NCBI GenBank assembly: GCA_021018995.1
Contig: CM037585.1
Span: 120,240,331-120,304,330, forward strand
Source of the DNA: Chloranthus sessilifolius
Taxonomy: Eukaryota > Streptophyta > Magnoliopsida > Chloranthales > Chloranthaceae
DNA length: 64,000 bases
Direction of reading: 5' to 3'
Shown here one piece after another: positions 56,667-64,000 of the stretch. The position numbers and the translations under genes were made by a program. The notes under the pieces were generated by a model. It searched no databases. It was not told the DNA's origin and saw only the letters and a list, made by a program, of their open reading frames with translations. Numbering within the stretch: the stretch's first letter is position 1; each line of letters opens with the position of its first letter.

Positions 56667-56692
56667 GGGGGGGGGGGGGGGGGGGCGGGGGG
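56667..56692. repeat. Poly-G tract (19 G, C, 6 G)
   Basis: A run of 19 consecutive G followed by one C and six more G, in otherwise AT-rich DNA. It can form G-quadruplexes and could also hide an assembly length error. Confidence 0.95.
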
Positions 56693-56699
56693 CGCAACG

Positions 56700-57050
56700 T
56701 TGTACCGCTTCCCATCACCAATTGGTTTTGGTTGGAATGGTTGCTCAATGGTATCTAGCCGAAAATGAAGAAGCAACTCAAGCTGCTTCTCCAAACACCT
56801 AGCATTTTCAGTTAGAGGTGGCCATATCCATTAGATGGAAAATGTTTCTCACCCAATAGTTTATCCAGAAAAAGTATCCTGTGGAAGCAACTTTACCAAA
56901 CAGAGCCTCAAAGAAGTTATCACATGCTGCTTCTCAAATGTTGCTTCTCAAAAATGTCTATCTAATTGCTGAAAAGGGTGTTATGTGAGGAGTATGAGGA
57001 GGAGTATGTTGCCAAACAAATGTTCAATCTTAATCAACATTTGTAACTAG
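56700..57050. other. Spacer, no gene recognised
   Basis: Several AAGCAACTTNNCCAAACA- and TGCTTCTCAAA-like motifs recur, which may be remnants of a MITE, but no ends can be defined. Confidence 0.35.
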
Positions 57051-57212
57051 AATGTTCGTCGGATAAACAGCAAGGCTAAAGCTGCAGAAGTCATGAATAA
57101 TTGGATTAGAGATTATAATCCAGGTCTTATTTGCTTGGTGGCAATGCATGTCTTAAAGCCTAAATTTGATAGGCTAACTAGGAGAATTAATAGAAGATGG
57201 CATGCCTTGTAA
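57051..57212 (+). pseudogene. LINE endonuclease fragment
   Basis: A 53-codon frame reads NVRRINSKAKAAEVMNNW, then NPGLICLVAMHVLKPKFDRL and RWHAL before a stop. This is the N-terminal stretch of plant L1-type apurinic endonucleases (WNVRGLN..; DIxxLxETK). The catalytic ET of the second block is changed to AMH, and the codon before NV is TAG where Trp is usual, so it is dead. Only this piece of the LINE is present. Confidence 0.65.
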
Positions 57213-57566
57213 AAGGGGGCTGCTACTAACCCCCACAAAATACTGAATATCCCATACTAAGTACAGCTGAAAATTATCAACTGTTTGGAATTGGTCATTA
57301 GAGATATTTTTCATTACAATTTTTCACACAACTGATCTTGACATCATTAGAATATTATCAGATGGTCAATTTTTTATTAATTACACGTAACACACATCTC
57401 AAAAATGATCAAAACACTATGTGACAATATCCCAAAACTGTTCCAAAGATCACATGGCAAACATAATGCTCACAAGTCATCTTTTGTGATGTGAGCCAAG
57501 TTGAATGAAATATTGAATGTATGATGATATTTAAATGATCTCAAGATCAATTGTTGGAAGATTAAC

Positions 57567-60500
57567 TGTGACAGCTCGGATTTCCGTGCTCGAAAATCCG
57601 TGCTATCAAGATCATGCTCTGGATGATCTCCAAGACAAATCACAGAGTGTCTGCTCGTTTAGCGGAAATTAGAGCAGACACTGTCTAGTAGTGGCAAATC
57701 GAGTCATCATATAAGACTTTAAAAGAGAGAAGAATTTAACAATGCATATATAAAAAATAAAATAAAAAAAAATACATCCATAAAAAGGAACCAAGAAGAA
57801 CCACTGGTGATGGACATCCGTCACACAAAAGCAATGGTTCCAAGTAGTGGTTCCTATAAGATGTACACAAAAGAAAATAAAGTATCTACAAAGTTTTAAG
57901 TACAAAACCGTGGCCACCAGAACCACAATAATCCAAAACATATACAGATCCCAAAATATCCAGTCTAATCAAATACCCTAGCTACAGGTGGTGCTCGTCA
58001 GTAGGGGTATTGGTATTCTCCTTCTCCTGATCAGTCGGTAGTCGTGGTTGCTCTCGGTAGAGCAAGGGCCTCAGAACCTAAAACATATATATATACAGGG
58101 TGAGCTAACCATCTAAGCTCAGTAGAAGAATTTCAATTAATTTGCATCTAATTTGTATGACATGACTTGCAGAACATTATGCAGAACAAACGATCAATTC
58201 AAATAATGCAGACAGAGTTTCTCAGATAACAGATGCTGAATTTTTTTTTTTTAAAAGAACATAACAGATGCAGAATATCAGACAGATGTACTTTTAGAGA
58301 TGTCAGAAGAGATGTTATGCGTATTATAATTAGTCACTTAAATCATGCATATCTCTAACTTAAGTAACTCCCGTGAATATATAGCACGTGGTAGTCAGAT
58401 GTGTGCCGATAGGAAACCCCAACCAATTGTCGTTCAATGAACAATTTCAGAAGGTGCAACAAGCCTCTACAATAGAAGGGTAACTTGTGCCAGGAGGAAT
58501 TTCCAAGCAGATGCACAGATATACCGCTGTGTCGGTCACGGTTATACTGTCGAGTCAGTGGGGATCATCTAGATTTAATACTTAAAATCAATACACACAT
58601 ATGACCTCAAGAATCACACCGGATGGCGTAAATCGTAAATGACATCGAATACATGAATCGATATGCGTGTATCGTATCACGTGAATTAGAGTTTCACTGA
58701 GCTTGATGTATATGCAGACATGCTTTTTAAAACCAGAGCCAGAATACAAATGTTAAGATATCATGCAGTCAAAATTAGATGCATTTTAAGTTGAATTTCC
58801 CCTACCTTAATTGATCTTTCTAAGCAAATCCAACGTCGTTCTAAAGCAGTCCAAAAGTTCTTATCCATGGCCTCCCTCCACTCTTAGTCTACATCACACA
58901 TATGATGATGTATTAAAAATTGATCCTAATTATTAGTAATATTGACGTATTTAAGTTTTTTCTCAAAATCGAGGCAGAAATGGGTAATTTCGTGTTGACT
59001 CGAAACTTGACCCAACTTCCCACTTTATTTTGACTCTCAAAATATTTGATTAAAGATTTGGTTAATTCATAAAAAAGTTAGATCTCGTCGTACTCTTTCC
59101 AACGCATCAAGAATCGCATCAATCAGAGTTCGGAGTAAAATGTTATGGCCAAAACACTGAAGCTATATCGATACTTCAGTCAAAACGTGCTAACTTAGAA
59201 CTTGGCCAAACTTTCAGCTCAATTTTGATCATTAAAACAATTTACTCATCAATTAGTTAATTCATAAAAATTGTAGATTTAGTTGTTCTCTTTCCAATAC
59301 CGTAAGAATCGCATCAATCGGAGTTCGGAGTAAAATGTTATGGGCAAAACACTGAAGTAGTGTCGGCACAGTCAAATTGATCGATCAACCCATCATATTG
59401 ATCGATCAATTCCACATTGATCGATCAATTTCACCCTTGATCGATCAATTTCACCCTTGATCGATCAACCATCACATTGATCTATCAATTTTACCATTGA
59501 TCGATCAAAACATCACATTGATCGATCAATCTTCAAATTGATCGATCAATGCTGTCGGGAATGAACTTCCAGCAACAAACTTGTTGTTTTTATCATTGTA
59601 TATATAATTTGATCGATCAATCTAGATGATTGATCGATCAACACCAAATTTGATTGATCAACCACCTAAGTTGATCGATCAATACCCAATTTGATCGATC
59701 AATCACCTAAATGATCGATCAAAACCTTCAGAAATACACAACATATGGTTTTGTCATTTTTTAAATCTATTTTCATCCAAATCTTCTACGATCTTCATCG
59801 AATCACACATACATACACACTAAACTAAACAATGATTTATTCTACAATCTAAACCATTAAAATTAAATAAAACTAACATTTTTTCGATCGATTCCGTAAA
59901 TTAGTAGAAATGTTGCTGAACGAGGGTTTTGAAGCGAAACCTTCGGATTTCTATGGCGAATCCACAGAGATTGATCATAATGAACTCAAGATGACCTTGC
60001 TCATCCTTACGCGTCGATCTTAACCTCTTCCAAGCACGAGAAATGATTGTAAGATGATCGTTCTTCGAAAAATAGGGTTTGAACGGTTGAAATTCACCAA
60101 AGGCGGGATTCAAGTGTTGATAGACGTCGAGTTTTTCATGAATAATGTAAATATTGCGGCGCGATCACGATCTCATCATTGAAATCTCAAGAAGGGCGGA
60201 AGTTTTCTCTTCTTTCTCTCTCTAGAAATCCAAACTCCAAAGCTTTGCAACCGGGTGAAGCTTCTTTGAGAAGCTTTGTCTTTTAATTAGCTAAAGGGCT
60301 TGGTTTCGGTGCGAAGCGATAACACTGCAAAAGTGTGTTAGGCTTATCCACTTGAAATAGAGTTTGGTTTTGTTATTGAGTGGCACACGGTGCGTCGGTG
60401 CACGGCTTTCACACTAAAAGCCCAAACATACATTTAAACCTTAATCCGTCCGCACAAAGTTATCCTAATATTAATTAAATATTTATTATTATATAAAAAT

Positions 60501-60578
60501 CTATGATGATATCAATTTTCGTGTCGACCACACACACGAGATAAGCCGAGTTCGGGTCTGATTTTACGAATTATTACA
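57567..60578 (+). mobile_element. Solo LTR copy F
   Basis: It starts TGTGACAGCTCGG and ends CGAATTATTACA, length 3012 bp. The flanks are TTAAC (57562-57566) and TTAAA (60579-60583), one mismatch. The hairpin-like block GGTGATGGACATCCGTCACA is near 57808. The anchor GTAAAATGTTATGGCCAAAA occurs twice (59136 and 59330), followed by the palindrome cluster at 59376. Minus-strand frames near 57669 and 59901 have no domain I recognise. Confidence 0.85.
59376..59722. repeat. Cluster of TTGATCGATCAA palindromes in LTR copy F
   Basis: About 15 copies of the self-complementary TTGATCGATCAA, with single-base variants, are spaced by 8-15 bp linkers such as CCCATCATA or CCACA. They form two sub-clusters separated by about 70 bp of other sequence (59552-59605). 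Confidence 0.95.
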
Positions 60579-60639
60579 TTAAAAGCAAAAACGCTCTTTA
60601 ATTCAATGGCTTTCAGCTATAGTTGATTGCGGGATAGAG

Positions 60640-60960
60640 AGTATTTGGTGGGGAGTTAGTAGCAGTCCCTTTGAATTGTGACTCTCACCCAAAACCATAC
60701 ACATGCGTTTGACATTCCCCTTTCCTTAAGTTTTTTATTTTTCCCTACTATTTCAAACTGAAGTGAAATGCCATAAGAATTTGGGGAATACTACAACCAA
60801 ACAAAAGTTTAAGGTCGTTATCAAAGAAAAAGAAAAAAGAGTTTACGCTTAGAGGAGGAGCGAGCAAATTCAAATAAATTTCATCAATTTATGCTATCTA
60901 AATCTTCTATCATACTTCCCATCATTTGCATCATTAGCTCTATTTGCATCTACAGAATAT
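60640..60960. other. Spacer left of the SAUR block
   Basis: AT-rich, no gene recognised. From about 60960 the sequence begins to match the block around the SAUR pseudogene. Confidence 0.5.
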
Positions 60961-60963
60961 TTA

Positions 60964-61265
60964 AGGACACCAACGCTAGCTGAAAATCATTGATTGCTTT
61001 GAATCAGACGATTAAGATCATTTTTCATCCCAATCCTCCACACACTAGGTCTTGAGACCATGGGCATAAAATCCGACGATCAAATTTTGATTCCATATTG
61101 CAAGAATCTCAAAAAGTGATATGAGAATGAGAGTCTGTTCAAATGTGGTTCTCATATTATTTTTGGGATGTGCCACATGGAACCAAAGTTTGATTGTCTG
61201 TTGATATGCCCATGGTCTAAAGATTCATTGAGTGAAAGATTGGGATAAAATCGATCTCCATCTCT
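60964..61265. mobile_element. Mutator-type MITE beside the SAUR gene
   Basis: The left arm GGACACCAACGC..CATTGATTGCTTTGAATCA and CATCCCAATCCTCCACACAC are inverted in the right arm (AGTGAAAGATTGGGAT..). The centre contains two ACATGTGG/CACATGG-type motifs. A homologous copy lies at 9846 beside the SAUR pseudogene. Confidence 0.65.
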
Positions 61266-61469
61266 AATTGGAAGACGTCTATAATTTTTCGCATTGGTGC
61301 CCTACGAGATTTAGTATGTACAAATATAGCTACCCTTAGGGAGAAGTCTTTGTATCTCCTAATTAAATAATTTGAAAATTTTCAAAAGCATCAATAGTGA
61401 GATATAATAAAAGAAAAAAGCAGCAACCTCTATTGAATGAAGTTATGGGGGAGAATTGAATGGACTCCC

Positions 61470-61549
61470 GGTTGTATACAAAGAAATTACATTTGGAAAT
61501 GGCACTGGCGGTTGTATACAAAGAAATTACATTTGGAAATGGCACTGGC
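61470..61549. repeat. Perfect tandem duplication, 2 x 40 bp
   Basis: The 40-bp unit starting GGTTGTATACAAAGAAATTA and ending GGCACTGGC is present twice without a difference. The SAUR pseudogene block has one copy only (near 10490), so the duplication happened after the blocks separated. It lies about 160 bp beyond the SAUR stop codon. Confidence 0.95.
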
Positions 61550-61589
61550 ACACTTCACAAAACGAGTCATTAGCACAAGAGAAAATTTA

Positions 61590-61713
61590 TGGTTCACCAA
61601 AAAACGCAACGAGGCGTACTTCTTTCTGTCTTCAAGCATGAGCATGAGCATGAGAGAAACAACGTGGTTCACCAAAAAACGCAAGAAGGGGTAGTTCCTT
61701 CTTATCTTCAAGA
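61590..61713. repeat. Imperfect direct duplication at the SAUR stop codon
   Basis: GGTTCACCAAAAAACGCAA begins a unit of about 47 bp at 61590 and again at 61667. The second unit ends in CTTCAAG, which contains the SAUR stop codon (61708-61710 on the minus strand). The pseudogene region has a single unit. Confidence 0.85.
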
Positions 61714-62007
61714 GACGTTCAAACAAGAAGTTAAGCTTACGAAGGTATCTACTTTGCAGGGAATTGTGAGGCCGCCCATTCGATGATCGAAACCAAACTC
61801 TTCTTCGACTTTATTGAGCAAGGTCCGAAATAGTGGGTGGTTCAAGTATGATATCGGAATGATGAACCGCTTCTTTTGTTGCTCTCCAACATAAACCGCC
61901 AAGTAGCCTTTGGGGATATCTCTGGCTGGAGCCGCTTGATTTCCACTGAGAGACCGTTGGAGGATCTGCTTGGCATGAACCATTCCTGGCAAACGGATTA
62001 TTCCCAT
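61708..62007 (-). CDS. SAUR: SAUR-family auxin-responsive protein, 99 aa
   Basis: This intronless frame encodes a typical small auxin-up RNA protein. The N terminus [20 protein letters not shown] is characteristic of the clustered SAUR group. The SAUR domain follows (about residues 30-90): [46 protein letters not shown]. These proteins inhibit PP2C.D phosphatases at the plasma membrane and so activate proton pumps and cell expansion. The start at 62007 is chosen because a longer upstream frame would translate only the TA/GA microsatellite. Length and all conserved positions match the family. A CT/TA-rich core promoter lies 110-195 bp upstream. The sequence ends with LTSCLNVS. A broken paralogue is at 10637. 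Confidence 0.93.
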   Translation of the reverse strand: MGIIRLPGMVHAKQILQRSLSGNQAAPARDIPKGYLAVYVGEQQKKRFIIPISYLNHPLFRTLLNKVEEEFGFDHRMGGLTIPCKVDTFVSLTSCLNVS

Positions 62008-62115
62008 GTTCTTTACTAAAATTTTATGTGTGGAAGATGGAAACGAATAGATCTCAAGTTCAGAAACTATGAAAGATGTTAAACTAGAGGATGAAGATTG
62101 AGTGAAATGGTTGGT

Positions 62116-62118
<3 letters not shown>

Positions 62119-62202
<84 letters not shown>
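62119..62202 (-). promoter_or_regulatory. TA/GA microsatellite at the SAUR promoter position
   Basis: On the minus strand a (CT)n run (62148-62202) precedes a (TA)n run (62119-62147), which lies about 110 bp before the SAUR ATG, where a TATA box would be. It may supply the core promoter (TATATATA), with length varying between alleles. The pseudogene lacks this microsatellite. Confidence 0.5.
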
Positions 62203-62208
<6 letters not shown>

Positions 62209-62468
62209 GCATATAGATGGGGTCTGCTGTGGGTCATGGATCATGTGGGATCACGTGGTATTGCTACTCTTTTGCCTTGGTACTACTCTGCACTATGGCA
62301 TGTGAGTAGGCCCTTGCATTAGTTTCAACATCATGCCCTACCACATTAACCACACAGTAACTAATGTTTCGGGCTGAGACAGCAAGTGTCCTTTTGATTG
62401 CCAGATATTATGTGATGTGAGGCCTATATGAGCTATCCAAATTGGTAGACCAACACAATATCATTGTA

Positions 62469-62735
62469 GTAAGTGTTAGAATAATTTCATATTGTTTGTG
62501 GGCTTGGAGGTCTTGGGCTATATGTAATTTGGACACTCCTCACCTTAAAAGACGGTTTTGTGAGGTTGAGTTAGGCCCGTTGAATTTCTTAAGATGGTAT
62601 CAGAACAGATATCACAGGGATGTAGAGAAAAATTACATGTGAGGGGGTGTGAATGATAGTACCACATCGCCTAGGTCAATGGCCTTGGACTATATATAAA
62701 CCAGCCATATAAAATGACCTTATTATATTATGGGT
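62469..62735 (+). mobile_element. TRIM-like miniature LTR element
   Basis: A TG-starting segment (TGTTAGAATAATTTCATATT) with GGTCTTGGGCTATAT is followed by a primer-site-like TGGTATCAGAACAG at 62595, then a polypurine GAGGGGGTG, then a second TG-starting segment with GGCCTTGGACTATAT. The two terminal segments resemble each other. Total length is under 300 bp with no coding capacity, as in TRIMs. The corresponding place in the paralogous block (after 31590) lacks it. Confidence 0.5.
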
Positions 62736-63040
62736 ATTATTTATTTATTTATTTATGTTTTTGTGTGGCTGAAGTAAAGTCCATTTAATTAGTAGAGATC
62801 ACGCCAGTGCTATTTATCCGCATAGGCTCATTGCAGACGTATTGTAGAGGATGAGCAAAAGTCTAATTAGTTGTGCACTCATTGAAATTTTAAATGTCCA
62901 CGGATTTTTATTCTCCCTAATGGTTTGTGTGTGCCTCAAGTCCACTTACTGCACAAGTGCTATGACCGGCCTCATTCCCTGCAATGAGCCCATGGCTCAT
63001 TATGGACAAAATCAAGCATAAAAAATACATAAGAGTTAGG

Positions 63041-63470
63041 GATTAAGCTTAAAAGTCAAACTAATATTACAATTGTAATACTAGTTACTAATATTCATTA
63101 CTAAGTTACGCCGGTCAAAGTATGAAAAGTCATATTCTAATTAAAAGTCAAACTTTGATCAAAATTAAAATTGTGATCAATAAAAATTTGCAAGGTTCTA
63201 TTAGATGGTTACATACTATTTTTTAATATCTATTGTCAGGTTTTACTTTGAAAGAAAATTGAGTTTTTATTAGTCAAACTATGACCAATAGAACTTTTGG
63301 CTACATATCCACAAGTTACAAACACCAACCTACAAATTAGCATAACAATATTCATTATCTACCGTTAGGTTACCTTGGTCAAAGTTTGACTAAATACTAA
63401 ATTTTAATTAAAAGTCAAAGTTTGACTAAATATAAAAAAACAATCAATAAAAAATTTGGTTATGTGCTAC
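63041..63470. mobile_element. Fragment of the Harbinger-type element seen at 3280
   Basis: AAAAGTCAAACTTTGATC-, GGTCAAAGTTTGACTAAAT- and TACCGTTAGGTTAC-like stretches match the interior of 3280-5380. It is cut by the LTR starting at 63471. Confidence 0.7.
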
Positions 63471-64000
63471 TGTGAGAGTCCGAATTTTCCCAACCTAATT
63501 TTCTGAGATACATTTTTTTTTTCTCTTAACCTTAAACCAAATGGGAAAATTCGGACAGCTAGATCGTAGATCACAATCTGATACAGAATATTTGGTACAA
63601 ACATAAGGTATAATTAAAACCTCCAATTCTAATATTCAACAAGAACATAAATAACAAACACCAATGATGACCAACCATTACCTGACAGTAGTGTACAACA
63701 GTACAAAAGTACCAAGCTTAACTTACCAAATTCACAATATCCAAAATCTACGATCCCGAAACAGAAGACAAAGGCGGAAGCTCCTATTCTTCAGTATGTA
63801 GTCTAGACCTTCCTCAAACTTATACCTGTGACGTATAATCGGGGTGAGCAAACATCTAAGCTTAGTAGAAGAACATTAATAGGAGTTACATCTTACTAAT
63901 GACAGAGTTCAAAGTGAAAGCAGATCAGATATTGAAAGACGAAATTCAAGATTTTATAGATCAGACGTTTGATGGCAGAACAAAAATAATAACAAATCAG
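63471..64000 (+). mobile_element. LTR copy G, runs off the window
   Basis: It starts TGTGAGAGTCCGAATTTTCCC. An inverted echo GGGAAAATTCGGAC follows near 63543. The block near 63660 reads CAATGATGACCAACCATTACC, and GACGTATAATCGGGGTGAGC lies near 63831, as in the other copies. The five bases before it are GCTAC, which should reappear after its 3' end if it is a complete solo LTR. Confidence 0.75.

Larger units (their letters stand above)
57255..60630. mobile_element. Mutator-type MITE, second copy split by a solo LTR
   Basis: The left arm starts about CAGCTGAAAATTATCAACTG and contains CATTACAATTTTTCACACAA. The right arm continues after the LTR: reading backwards from about 60630 it gives AGCTGAAAGCCATTGAATTA, then a TTCCAACAATTGATCTTGAG block before the LTR start at 57567. 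The arms pair imperfectly across the insertion. The MITE ends were not fixed to the base. Confidence 0.65.
60960..63040. repeat. SAUR block, intact copy
   Basis: The whole stretch, apart from the TRIM and the microsatellite, aligns with the split block 9846-11048 + 26665-26682 + 31428-32450. The shared parts include MITE, SAUR, upstream flank and CACGGATTTTTATTCTC near 62898. Confidence 0.8.

Noticed and set aside
56564..56794. Proline-rich minus-strand ORF
   Set aside because: The proline run is only the translation of the poly-G tract; the rest has no recognised domain and overlaps a MITE.
59376..59722. CRISPR-like array (TTGATCGATCAA repeats)
   Set aside because: Linkers are 8-15 bp and low complexity, and the context is an LTR in plant nuclear DNA.
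62008..62244. N-terminal extension of the SAUR protein
   Set aside because: The extra 79 codons translate the microsatellite and promoter; SAUR proteins start at the MGI/MGF position, and the paralogue shares that start.
62102..62305. Plus-strand ORF with Arg-Glu repeats
   Set aside because: It is the translation of the TA/GA microsatellite.

Overview
The window looks like nuclear DNA of a flowering plant, probably a eudicot. It is AT-rich, has plant-type transposons at almost every position, and contains only one gene that looks intact: a small auxin-up RNA (SAUR) gene near the right end (61708-62007, minus strand). A broken SAUR paralogue lies at 10637-10856. Almost everything else is nested mobile DNA, and many element borders can be set to the base because target-site duplications (TSDs) survive.

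Left part (1-11048): short repeats, a GC-rich block with primer-binding-site-like motifs (980-2362), a 2.1-kb PIF/Harbinger-type element full of palindromic TTGAC motifs (3280-5380), small MITEs and a SINE. A Mutator-type MITE (6749-9764, 9-bp TSD) is split by a 2.6-kb solo-LTR-like element (7096-9676, TSD CCATC). The SAUR pseudogene follows. Centre-left (11049-31427): a Ty1/copia element on the minus strand (LTRs 11049-12003 and 25710-26664, TSD GTGTT) carries a 9-kb CACTA transposon (15310-24331, TSD AAG) between its protease and integrase regions. The CACTA element holds pieces of host genes, including a spliced exon of a cinnamoyl-CoA reductase-like gene. Only 18 bases further on is a second, gag-only copia element (26683-31427, TSD ATAGC). 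Removing both copia elements reconnects the sequence around the SAUR pseudogene (9846-11048, 26665-26682, 31428-32450) into one block that matches the block around the intact SAUR (60960-63040).

Centre-right (32690-56190): LINE fragments and an old Ty3/gypsy element on the minus strand (3' LTR 34924-36360, tRNA-Asp-type primer site at 51091-51106). Its gag gene and 5' LTR are cut by three members of the same long LTR family (42704-48231, 48539-50730, 51167 to about 54446). The first of these contains a fourth, inverted member (43745-46924). Right part (56190-64000): CACTA-derived MITEs, a LINE endonuclease scrap, a second Mutator-type MITE split by another LTR (57567-60578), the SAUR gene with its duplicated flanks, a TRIM-like element, a Harbinger fragment and the start of a further LTR (63471 to the window end).

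The most unusual signal is in this LTR family (TGTRAY..CCC to TTACA, 5-bp TSDs, 2.2-3.3 kb, no coding capacity). Seven copies occur here with no internal region attached. At a comparable place, several hundred bases before the 3' end, the copies carry clusters of short palindromes, but each copy uses a different palindrome (TCGATTAATCGA, TTGATCGATCAA, TTCGCTCGAGCGA, ACTCGCCTGGGCGAGT and others).
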